From an uncultured Caldilineales bacterium (GTDB lineage: Bacteria; Chloroflexota; Anaerolineae; JAAEKA01), in NCBI GenBank assembly GCA_937907455.1, contig CALESQ010000096.1:8269-72268 (forward strand): 64,000 bases of DNA. Direction: 5' to 3'. The translations under genes and the position numbers were made by a program. The notes below the pieces were generated by a model. The model did no database searches and was not told where the DNA came from. It saw nothing but the letters and a program-made list of their open reading frames with translations. Below, piece by piece: positions 44,904 to 53,500 of the stretch (its first letter is position 1; each line of letters begins with the position of its first letter).

Positions 44904-45728
44904 ATGTTCAAACGTATCATTGGTATTCTGCTGGTGATCCTGGCGTTGGTCAGCCTGGTGCTGACCGTTGGCTCTACCTACGCCGTATGGGCCTATCGCT
45001 CAGTAGCTGCCGACAGCGTAGCGCGTGGCCTGGTGCTGCTCGATGAAACGCTGGGCACTACCACCGGCGCATTTGAAACGGTGGATGCCTCGCTGGGCGC
45101 AGCCAGTGCCAGCGTGGTATCAGCCAAAAGCACCTTCAACACCCTGGCCTCCACCGTGTCCTCCTCCAGTCCCACGCTGGACTCGCTGGCTGATTTTCTG
45201 GGTGAGGGTTTGCCCGATACCCTCACCATCACGCAAGGCACTCTGGAATCAGCCGCGGGCAGCGCCCAATTGATTGACAACGTGCTGCGCACCATGTCCG
45301 GCATTCGCCTGCTGGGAATCGAATATGATCCTCAGCAATCGCTTAGCGAATCGCTGGATGGCATCAGTGCCAGCCTGGACACTCTGCCCGAGTCTATGCG
45401 TGCCCTGGGTACTAACCTCGGCGGCACCAGCCAGAGCTTGCCGGCATTGGCGCAAAGCCTGGATCAGTTTGGCGGCTCGCTGGATCAAATCAACGCCTCG
45501 CTGGGCAGCGCTCAGCAGGTGATGGCGGCCTACAAAGACTTGGTGACGCGCTATCAGGGCGCGATTCGTTCGGTGAATAGCTTCATTCCCACCATCGTCA
45601 GTGTTGGCCCCATCATCTTCACCTTCTTTGCCTTTTGGCTGGCCGTCGTGCAGGCCTTCACCCTGATGAAGGGTTGGCAATGGCTGCGCGGCCACAAGGC
45701 TGATACCCCCTCAGGAGTAACCTCATGA
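44904..45728 (+). CDS. membrane protein with extracytoplasmic coiled coil, unknown function
   Basis: 274 residues from ATG 44904 (GAGGAG upstream). One N-terminal helix (about 7-30), a long Ser/Leu-rich alpha-helical region (about 35-230) with heptad-like spacing (SLSESLDGISASLDTLPESMR) and a second helix (about 232-255). The pattern resembles sensor regions of chemoreceptors without any signalling domain. It overlaps the solute-binding lipoprotein gene by four bases (ATGA), so they are co-translated and may interact outside the cell. Confidence 0.6.
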   Translation: MFKRIIGILLVILALVSLVLTVGSTYAVWAYRSVAADSVARGLVLLDETLGTTTGAFETVDASLGAASASVVSAKSTFNTLASTVSSSSPTLDSLADFLGEGLPDTLTITQGTLESAAGSAQLIDNVLRTMSGIRLLGIEYDPQQSLSESLDGISASLDTLPESMRALGTNLGGTSQSLPALAQSLDQFGGSLDQINASLGSAQQVMAAYKDLVTRYQGAIRSVNSFIPTIVSVGPIIFTFFAFWLAVVQAFTLMKGWQWLRGHKADTPSGVTS

Positions 45729-46579
45729 AACGTGTTGTTTTGCTTGTAATCACAATCCTGCTGATGGCTTGGGCCGTCACCGGTTGCACCCAGGCTCCTG
45801 CCGCACAGCCTACGGCTACCCCTGTGGCAGAAACGCCCGCCGAAGATGGCAGCGCCCTGCCTAACCTGGGCGGGCGCACCATCAACGCCGTCACCGAAAA
45901 CGCCTACACTCCGCTGAACTTTGTGGATCCGGCCACCGGTGAAGCGATGGGCTGGGAATACGACGCTGTGAATGAAATCTGCCGCCGCCTGAACTGCCAG
46001 GTTGTCTGGAACGTCACTTCGTGGGATACGATGATTGCCGCGGTACACGAAGGTCAGTTCGATGTAGGCATGGATGGCATCACTATCACCGAGGAGCGCG
46101 CTCAGCAGGTGGATTTCTCTGATCCGTACATGCTGTCGCAGCAGTTCATGTTGGTACGTGCCGCTGAAGACCGCTTTAGCAACGCCGCAGACTTTGGCAA
46201 AAACCCCGAGCTGTTGATTGGCTCACAGGCAGGCACCACCAACTTCTACACCGCCGTGTACGAAGTACTCGACGGCGACGAGGCCAACCCGCGCATCAAG
46301 CTGTTCGATACCTTCGGCGCAGCCGTGCAGGCCCTGCTCAACGGCGATGTGGACATGGTGCTAACCGATGCCGCCTCGACCAAGGGCTATATCGGCGCTA
46401 ACCCCGACAAGCTCAAAACTGTAGGCGATGCCCTGGGGCAGGAAGAATTCGGTTTCATCTTCCCCCTGGGCAGTGATCTGAAAGGCTCCTTCAACGCCGC
46501 CATTGCTGCCATGCAAGCCGATGGCACATTGGATCAGCTCAATACCAAATGGTTTTTTGAGTATCAGCCCGGCAGCTAG
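45725..46579 (+). CDS. family 3 extracellular solute-binding lipoprotein
   Basis: 284 residues. Lipobox AVTGC (Cys20), a Pro/Thr linker, then a SBP_bac_3 domain: YTPLNFVD, GWEYDAVNEICRRL, WDTMIAAVHEGQFDVGMDGI, TEERAQQVDFSDPY and ALLNGDVDMVLTDAAS. Proteins of this family bind polar amino acids or related anions for ABC importers. No permease or ATPase is nearby, so it may serve a distant transporter or act as a sensor with the coiled-coil protein it overlaps. Confidence 0.83.
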   Translation: MKRVVLLVITILLMAWAVTGCTQAPAAQPTATPVAETPAEDGSALPNLGGRTINAVTENAYTPLNFVDPATGEAMGWEYDAVNEICRRLNCQVVWNVTSWDTMIAAVHEGQFDVGMDGITITEERAQQVDFSDPYMLSQQFMLVRAAEDRFSNAADFGKNPELLIGSQAGTTNFYTAVYEVLDGDEANPRIKLFDTFGAAVQALLNGDVDMVLTDAASTKGYIGANPDKLKTVGDALGQEEFGFIFPLGSDLKGSFNAAIAAMQADGTLDQLNTKWFFEYQPGS

Positions 46580-46591
46580 CCCACTCATGCA

Positions 46592-46720
46592 GGCGGTGCG
46601 CGTCAGCCATTGAGGCCGCGCACCGCCCGCTCAACCGCGCAACCGGCATTTATACCGCCTCGTCTGCGCGTTTTACCCACTGAAGCGCCGCGTTCGGCAG
46701 AGATGCCAGCGGCGCTTTTT
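46592..46720 (+). terminator. hairpins ending the solute-binding operon
   Basis: GGCGGTGCGCG/CGCGCACCGCC (46592-46602, 46617-46627) lies just after the stop. AAGCGCCGC/GCGGCGCTT followed by TTTTT (46683-46720) lies within the end of the opposite-strand helicase gene and is the more likely terminator. Confidence 0.5.
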
Positions 46721-49544
46721 GTATGGTGCAATCAGGTAACGATTGTAAAAACAGTTGGCCGTAGCGTTTGGTCAGCACACGGTTATCCAGAATCACGCAT
46801 ACCCCGCGGTCTTGGCGGCTGCGGATCAGGCGGCCAAAGCCCTGCCGGAAACGTAAAATCGCATCGGGCACTGAATACTGATAGAAGGCATCGTCGAAGG
46901 TTTCGGCGCGCGCGGCCACCACCGGATCGTTGGGCACAGCAAAAGGCAGGCGCACCAGAATCAAACCGCTGAGGGCTGTTCCCACCACGTCTACGCCTTC
47001 CCAGAAGCTGCGCGTGCCAAACAGCACTGCGCGTGGCGTGTTGCGGAAATTTTCCAGCAGTTGCCGTCGGCTGCCACCACTGCCTTGCTGAAACAGGGTA
47101 ATCCCCGCTGCGCTCAGGGTGGGGCCAAGCGCCTCGGCGGTTTGACGCAACTGCGCATAGGCGGTAAACAGCACCATGGTGCGCCCTTCCAGCGCCCGCG
47201 CCAGCAAGCGGATGGTCTCCTCGGTGTGACGCTGAAAGTTTGCGCCGCTGGGGTCAGAGATGTCCGTGGGCACAAACACCAGCGTAGATTCTTTGTAGTC
47301 GAAAGGCGAACCGACAGTCACCGTGTTGGCACTGCGCGCATGGAGGCGATCCTGAATATAGCTGTAGCTGTCTGCCGTGCGTAGCGTGGCCGAGGTCATG
47401 ATCACGTTGTTTTTCTGCATGAACAGCGCATCTTCAATCATCGGCCCCACATGCAGCGGTGCTACATGCAGCGACAGCGTGCGGTCATCGCCGCTTACCT
47501 CCACCCAGTAAATATCGTTGGCCTGCGGATCACTCACCGTGGCATGGATTTTGACTTGTGCCTCGACCAATGCCGTCAGCAGAGCCAGCACATCGGCTGC
47601 GGCTGCTTCCATTTGCGTCACACCGGCTGTGGCCAGCTCATCCAGCCCTTCCTGCAGAGTTTGCAAATGCTGTGTTAGCTCGTCCAGAGGGCCGGCCAGT
47701 GTGTCCCAGGCAATTTCCACCGAGGTCCATTCCGGCTGGTTGCGCACTTTCGATTCGATGCGCAGCCGCAGACCATAAGCGCCTATCGTTGGCTGATCGG
47801 CCAGCACAAACGCACTGAGTACGTGGAAAAACTGGCGCATCAGATCGCGGGTATGTTCGGCAGTGCGCTGCGCGGCCACAATAGAGCGGTCCAGCTTCTG
47901 GCGTGTATCTGGCGCCAGCCCCGCCTTGTCGCCGCGCCGTCGCACCTCATACAGCACACCACCGCGCCCCTCGCCGCCTTCGCTGTAAATATCGTTCAGC
48001 AGGCGCTCTAACCGTGGCTGTGAGGTGGTATAGCCAAGCTGCTGAGTGGCGGCGTTTTCCAGGTGATGCGCCTCATCCACAATCAGATGCCTGTATTCCG
48101 GCAGCACGCGGTTGCCTGCGGCTATATCGGCCAGCACCAACGCGTGGTTGGCAATGACAACGTGGGCGGCATCGCCCTCACGGCGGTTGCGCAGAAAGAA
48201 ACAGCCGCCCGGCTGCGACTCTTCGCACAGCGAATCGCTGCATGCGTTGCTTTCCGAGGCCATACGTGCCCAGATCGCTTCTTCGCGTCCGCCCCACAAA
48301 AACAGATCGCCGCGGTCGCCGGTGTCGGTGGTTGCCAGCCACACCAGCACGCGTGTCAGCACGCGCAGCTCGTCGTTGTCCAGATCAGCCCGGCTGCGCA
48401 GCGCATCCAGGCGGCGCAGGCAGACATAGTTCGAGCGTCCTTTCATCAGGGCCACACGGCCACCCGCTGCCTGACGGGCCAGAACGCTGAACGGCGTAGC
48501 GTCTGGGCCGTCCACTGCCTCGAAAACGCGCAGCAGATCGGGCAGATCTTTGGTGAAAAGCTGATCCTGTAGGTTGATGGTGTTGGTACTTACCACCACA
48601 CGGCTGCGGTTCTGCACCGCCCATGCCAGCGCGGGCAGCAGGTAGGCCAGGCTTTTGCCCGTACCGGTTCCCGCCTCGATCAACAAATGGTTGCCCTCGT
48701 TGAACGCCTCAGTCACGGCGCGCAGCATCTCTACCTGCGGCTCGCGGTGTTCATAGCCGGGTAAGAGCTGCTCTAGCGGGCCATCCGGTTCCAGAAACTG
48801 CGCCAGCAGCTCGGTATCGAGTGGCTGCGGGTCGGCAACCGGTGTCAGCGGCGGGGGAACACGCGGCGCTGTGCGTCCCACGCGGCTGAGCAGTGGCTCA
48901 ATGCCGCCTGCTTCCAGCACTTTGCGCTCATAAGCCTGAAGCAGCACCGTGCGCGTAGCTGCTTTCTCAGCCTCAGCAAAGAAGCTGCGCAGGCTCCAGG
49001 TGCTATGCCCTGCCAGCCGGTTGATCTCCATCAGCGTAGGCAGTGGCAGTTTGGCTGCGGCGCGCTGTAAGGCCGCCAGCAAAAGCGCCGTGGCCGCGGC
49101 ATCGTCCGCGGCGCGGTGGGCATGCTGCAATTCGATGCCGAACTCCGCCGTCAGCGCGCCCAGGCTATAGCTGGAACGGCTGGGCAGCACAATGCCAGCG
49201 ATTTCAAACGTATCCAGTACCGGGTTGACAAGGCTTAGGCCCGCGGCGCGCAAAAAGCCCACGTCAAACGGGGCGTTGTGCGCCACCATCGTGGCCGAGC
49301 CGATGAAACGCATCAGCGGTGTCAGTACCTCAGCGATAGATGGCTGCCCAAGCAGATCGCGGTCGCTGATGCCGGTAAGCTGTGTGATGACAAAAGCCAG
49401 CTTGCGGCCAGGGTTAACCAGTGTGCTGTACTGATCCACTACCTCGCCATCGCGCAGCCGCGCACAGCCAATTTCAATAATCGCATCCCGTTTGGGATCA
49501 AGACCAGTGGTTTCCAGATCGAAAGCCACATACGTTTGCGTCAT
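46650..49544 (-). CDS. DinG-type helicase with N-terminal DEDD exonuclease domain
   Basis: 964 residues. Residues 1-165 form a DnaQ-like exonuclease (Asp9, Glu11 in FDLETTGL; VAHNAPFDVGFL; HRAADDAAAT). Residues from about 245 are an XPD/DinG superfamily 2 helicase: Walker A AGTGTGKS, DEAH in LIVDEAHHL and four Cys (YVC, NAC, SLC, GGC) spaced as for the 4Fe-4S cluster of XPD and DinG. The C-terminal motif GFGRLIRSRQDRGV is motif VI. Such fusions act on R-loops or damaged replication forks. A possible minus-strand -10 (TATAAT, 49625-49630) lies upstream. Confidence 0.9.
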   Translation of the reverse strand: MTQTYVAFDLETTGLDPKRDAIIEIGCARLRDGEVVDQYSTLVNPGRKLAFVITQLTGISDRDLLGQPSIAEVLTPLMRFIGSATMVAHNAPFDVGFLRAAGLSLVNPVLDTFEIAGIVLPSRSSYSLGALTAEFGIELQHAHRAADDAAATALLLAALQRAAAKLPLPTLMEINRLAGHSTWSLRSFFAEAEKAATRTVLLQAYERKVLEAGGIEPLLSRVGRTAPRVPPPLTPVADPQPLDTELLAQFLEPDGPLEQLLPGYEHREPQVEMLRAVTEAFNEGNHLLIEAGTGTGKSLAYLLPALAWAVQNRSRVVVSTNTINLQDQLFTKDLPDLLRVFEAVDGPDATPFSVLARQAAGGRVALMKGRSNYVCLRRLDALRSRADLDNDELRVLTRVLVWLATTDTGDRGDLFLWGGREEAIWARMASESNACSDSLCEESQPGGCFFLRNRREGDAAHVVIANHALVLADIAAGNRVLPEYRHLIVDEAHHLENAATQQLGYTTSQPRLERLLNDIYSEGGEGRGGVLYEVRRRGDKAGLAPDTRQKLDRSIVAAQRTAEHTRDLMRQFFHVLSAFVLADQPTIGAYGLRLRIESKVRNQPEWTSVEIAWDTLAGPLDELTQHLQTLQEGLDELATAGVTQMEAAAADVLALLTALVEAQVKIHATVSDPQANDIYWVEVSGDDRTLSLHVAPLHVGPMIEDALFMQKNNVIMTSATLRTADSYSYIQDRLHARSANTVTVGSPFDYKESTLVFVPTDISDPSGANFQRHTEETIRLLARALEGRTMVLFTAYAQLRQTAEALGPTLSAAGITLFQQGSGGSRRQLLENFRNTPRAVLFGTRSFWEGVDVVGTALSGLILVRLPFAVPNDPVVAARAETFDDAFYQYSVPDAILRFRQGFGRLIRSRQDRGVCVILDNRVLTKRYGQLFLQSLPDCTIQKAPLASLPNAALQWVKRADEAV

Positions 49545-49670
49545 AACAAGCCATACCTGTCAGTGAAAGATGCCCCGCTTGGCATAGAGGGCGTGCATCG
49601 GCATACGAACTGCTGTTCTGACGCATTATACCGCAAGTAAAAGGTTAGCAATGAATTTATCACCCACTCG

Positions 49671-49714
49671 CCGTAGTCATCGCCGCGCTGATCACCCTGC
49701 GGCAATGACTACGG
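49671..49714. repeat. 16-bp inverted repeat upstream of the ECF sigma gene
   Basis: CCGTAGTCATCGCCGC and GCGGCAATGACTACGG pair over 15 of 16 positions with a 12-nt loop, in the gap between the divergent helicase and sigma genes. It could be a DNA operator or an RNA hairpin. Apart from this and the promoter at 49761 the 300-bp gap shows no gene. Confidence 0.6.
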
Positions 49715-49760
49715 CATTTGACACCTTCATTCACCCTGATTACACTGCCGATATAACAGC

Positions 49761-49787
49761 GGAACCAATCTGGAATACTTATTCGTC
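49761..49787 (+). promoter_or_regulatory. candidate ECF-sigma autoregulated promoter
   Basis: GGAACC (49761-49766), 17 bp, CGTC (49784-49787). The GGAAC/CGTC pair with this spacing is the form recognised by many extracytoplasmic-function sigma factors. It lies 60 bp before the sigma gene start, as expected for autoregulation. Confidence 0.5.
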
Positions 49788-49846
49788 CATTGGCGAACAA
49801 AATCACCCTTCCCGACATGTAATTTACGGGCATAAAGGAACCTATT

Positions 49847-50551
49847 GTGCCTTTCGATGTAGCACAGCCGGTTGCCGCCTCACGCGGCGCGGCTAAACCT
49901 GCCGGTGTCAGCACCGAGGAACTGATCAGGCGTCATCAGACCGGCCAGCCGGCTGCCTTCGACGCGCTGTTCGAACGCTACAAAGATTATGTTTATCGTG
50001 TGGCCTATATGACGCTGCGCCACAGCGCCGACGCCGAAGAAGCCACACAGGAAACGTTTATGGACGTGTTGCGCGGCCTGCGTAGCTATGATGTAGATGG
50101 TTCAGCCCGCTTTGAAACCTGGCTCTATCGCGTTACAGTCAACCGCTGCAAAACGCGCTTGCGCAAAAAACGCCTGCCTTCGGCAGACTGGGATGAGCTG
50201 GACGAGCGCTTGGAACATACTGCACCAGAGGCAGAATTGCCTGACGTTGCCATCATGGGTCGGCTCGCTGCTGATCCCGAAGAAATGACCTTGCGCCAGG
50301 AAGACAAGCTGCGTCTGTGGACCGCAGTCAATCAGTTGAGCGATGTGCATCGTGAAGTTATCCTGATGCGCTACGGCCAGGAATTTTCCTACGAGGAAAT
50401 CGCCTCCTCGCTGGAGATCAACATCGGTACAGTGAAATCACGTCTCTTCAACGCACACAAAAAGCTTCACGAGATTTTAAGCGCGCAAGCGCCTGATTTA
50501 AGTCATGGCCGTTCGGTTGTCATGCTGTTGCTGTTGTTGCAGATCGGTTAG
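49847..50551 (+). CDS. ECF-family RNA polymerase sigma factor
   Basis: 234 residues from a GTG at 49847 with AAAGGAA six bases upstream. Region 2 (FDALFERYKDYVYRVAYMTL, DAEEATQETFMDV) binds the -10 element and core polymerase; region 4 (LSDVHREVILMRYGQEFSYEEIA, then GTVKSRLFNAHKKL) binds the -35. No region 1.1 or 3. A hydrophobic tail of about 20 residues (VVMLLLLLQIG) at the end is unusual. The anti-sigma/macroglobulin gene starts 10 bp downstream, so the pair form an operon. Confidence 0.93.
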   Translation: MPFDVAQPVAASRGAAKPAGVSTEELIRRHQTGQPAAFDALFERYKDYVYRVAYMTLRHSADAEEATQETFMDVLRGLRSYDVDGSARFETWLYRVTVNRCKTRLRKKRLPSADWDELDERLEHTAPEAELPDVAIMGRLAADPEEMTLRQEDKLRLWTAVNQLSDVHREVILMRYGQEFSYEEIASSLEINIGTVKSRLFNAHKKLHEILSAQAPDLSHGRSVVMLLLLLQIG

Positions 50552-50561
50552 TGTAGTAGTC

Positions 50562-53500
50562 ATGGATCATCTTGAATTCGACCTGTTGGCTTACCTTGAT
50601 GGTGAGTTGAGCACCGCGGAAGAAACCGCCGTGGAAGCGCATTTGGCTGAATGCCCTGCCTGCCGCGGCCAGCTCCGTCGTTTGGCTACGCTGCATCACA
50701 GCTTGCATCAGGTGGTAGCACCGGTTTACCAAAGCGTGCAGTTGCCACACGATGCCGAAGCTCGCATTCGCCACGCCCTGGCTGGTCAACGCCAGCGCAC
50801 CACGCAGGGCAACCCTGCCGGTTTTCTGGGTGGCCTGCTGCGTGTGTTGCGACCATTGGGCGCGGCTGCTATGCCGTTGATGGTGCTGCTCTTCTTTGCC
50901 GCGGCCCTGAACGCCAATCGCTTGCCAATCAACGAAGGGGCACAGCGTACCCTGCTGCTGGGCCAGCAAACCCTGGCTCCTGGCAGTTCCGCCGCGCTGC
51001 GGGTGGTGGTTAACGATGCCGCCAACCAGCCGGTAGCTAACGCTGAGGTAGCCGTGCAGTTGCGTCAAGCCGGTTTGGCGCGCGAGGTTTATCGCGGCCA
51101 AACTGATGCCACCGGTTCCACACCGGTGCAGTTCCAGGTTCCTCCCGACTGGGAAGGCGATGCTCAACTGGTGGTAGCCACCAACAGCAGCCTGGGTCAG
51201 GACGAGGTAGTTACCCCCATTCACCTGCAACGCAGCTACCGTCTGCTGTTGGGCAGCGACAAGCCCGTTTATCAACCCGGCGAAACCGTGCATCTGCGCA
51301 CGCTGGCCCTTAGCAGCATAGATGGCAGCCCGGCTGCGGGCAGCGTGGTGCAGTTCGAGGCTAGCGATGCCACAGGACGACGCTTGCTTTCGCAGCAGCA
51401 GCTTGCCTCGGAATTTGGCATTGCCGCAGTAGATTTGCCCCTGGCAGCCGATGCCCCGCTGGGGCCTTATCAAGTGCGCACCACGCTGGGCGATACCGTT
51501 TCCGAGTTGACGATCACCCTGGGCCAAACCCCGTTGCCCAACTTCGATGTGCAGGTTATCACCGATGCCCCCTGGTATCGCCCCGGTAATACGCTAAGCG
51601 GCAGCGTCAGCGCGCGCTATTTCTTCGGCCAGCCCGCGGTGCAGGCCCAGGTGGCATTGCGTCTCGTTGGCCGCAGCCTTGCCCAGGGTGACGCCAGCGC
51701 CGAACAACAGGTGTTCAGCGAGACCCTGCGCGGCATCACTGACAGCAATGGCCTTTTTGCCTTCCGCTTCACCCTGCCTGATCCCCCTGCCGCCGCCTTT
51801 GGCAGTGAAGGCAGCATCCAAGTCAGCCTGGAAGCCGCGGTGGTAGATGCCAACGGCGATGAAGAATTTGGCTGGCACAGCGTGCCCCTGGCGCGCCAGT
51901 CGCTAAATATTGAAGTCATGCCGGAAGACGGTGTGCTGCACGCGGGCGTGGAAAACACGCTCTATCTGCTGGTCAGCCGGCCTGATGGCAGCCCCGCCGC
52001 CGCCGAAGTGCAGGTACAAATCGCCTCGGGCGGGGTGCTCCAGGCTGCTACCGATGCCTATGGCCTGGCGCAGATCAGCTATACCCCGCGCGCCGGTGCC
52101 GAAGGCGACCGCCAGATCCTGGTCACTGCCACCGATGATGCCCGCCAATCCACTGCCGTCGCCTTTAAACTGCCCATAAACGAAGCGCAAATCACACTGC
52201 TGCTGCGCACCGACCGCGCCCTCTATCAGGTAGGTGATACCCTGGCCACCGAGGCCATTGCCGCAGGCAGTGCCGAACCGGTCTACCTCGACATCATCAA
52301 GGGCGGCCAGACCCTTGTCACCCAATCAGCCACCGTGACAGACGGCAAGGCCACGCTGGCGATTGATTTGACCCCTGCGCTGGTCGGCACGCTGGAGCTG
52401 AACGCTTATCAGATTATTGACGACAACACCGTGCTGCGCGATACCCGTGTGGTGGTGGTGGATGCTCCCGAAGCGTTGCAGGTAGCGTTGATGCCTGATC
52501 AGGCCGAGTATCGCCCCGGCGACGACGTGCAGATCAGCATTCACACCACTGCCAATGGCGCCGCTGCGCCCAGCGCGGTTGGGCTGGCTGTGGTCAACGA
52601 GGCTGTATTCAGCAACCGCGCCTATCAGCCTGGCTTTGCCCGTGCCTTCTTCCTGCTGGATCAAGCCACCGGCAACGCGCCGCTTGACACGGCCGGCAGC
52701 GACAACGCTGATACCGCGCCCGCCCTGGATGCTGCACAGCAGGCTAGCGCCAAAGCCAGTTGGGCAAGCTATACCGGCCAGGAATATTCCCTCGCCATGC
52801 AGTCGCTGGACCAATCGCTGGCTGATGGCAGTCTCAACGCGCGTCGGACGGCCTTCGCTCGTCTCAGCCGCGCGTTGAGCTGGCCGCTGGCTGTGCTGCC
52901 GCTGCTAGCGGCCGTGGTGGCGCTGGTCAGCCTGCGCCGCAGCCGTGTGCTGGGCAAGGCGCTGGGACGCATGGCACTCACCGCTATTTTGTTCACCGTG
53001 ATCGGCGCTGCCCTCATCTTTGTCACTCAAAGCCTGCTGGACCGCCTGACGAACACCCAGGATATGATTTTGTTGGCAGTGGTGGGCCTTGGCTGGCTGG
53101 CCGCGCTGGCCGCGCTGATGGGCTATGCCTGGCTGCAACACCATAGCCATCTGCTGATTGTCACCTTGCTTACAGCAGGTTACATGGCCCTGCTGGCTCT
53201 GCTGGCCTTCATTCAGGCCGAAGCGGCTTCCTTGTCCGCGCCGTGGGTTATGCTGCTGGCCGTGGCCTTTATGCTGCTGGTACTCGCTTTGATTTTGCTG
53301 GGCTGGGGGCTGCGCTTCGAGGGTTTACGCCGCACCGGCAGCGCATTGTTGTTGCTGGCTTTGGCCATGGTGCCGCTCTTTGTCATCGTCGGCAGTGTAG
53401 AGTGGCGCGGTACTCAAATCATTCAGCGGGTGGCGCTGTCGCCGCTATACCAGCTCAGCACCGGGCTGTTCACCGGTTGTGGTGCGCCGCCCGCACCCTC

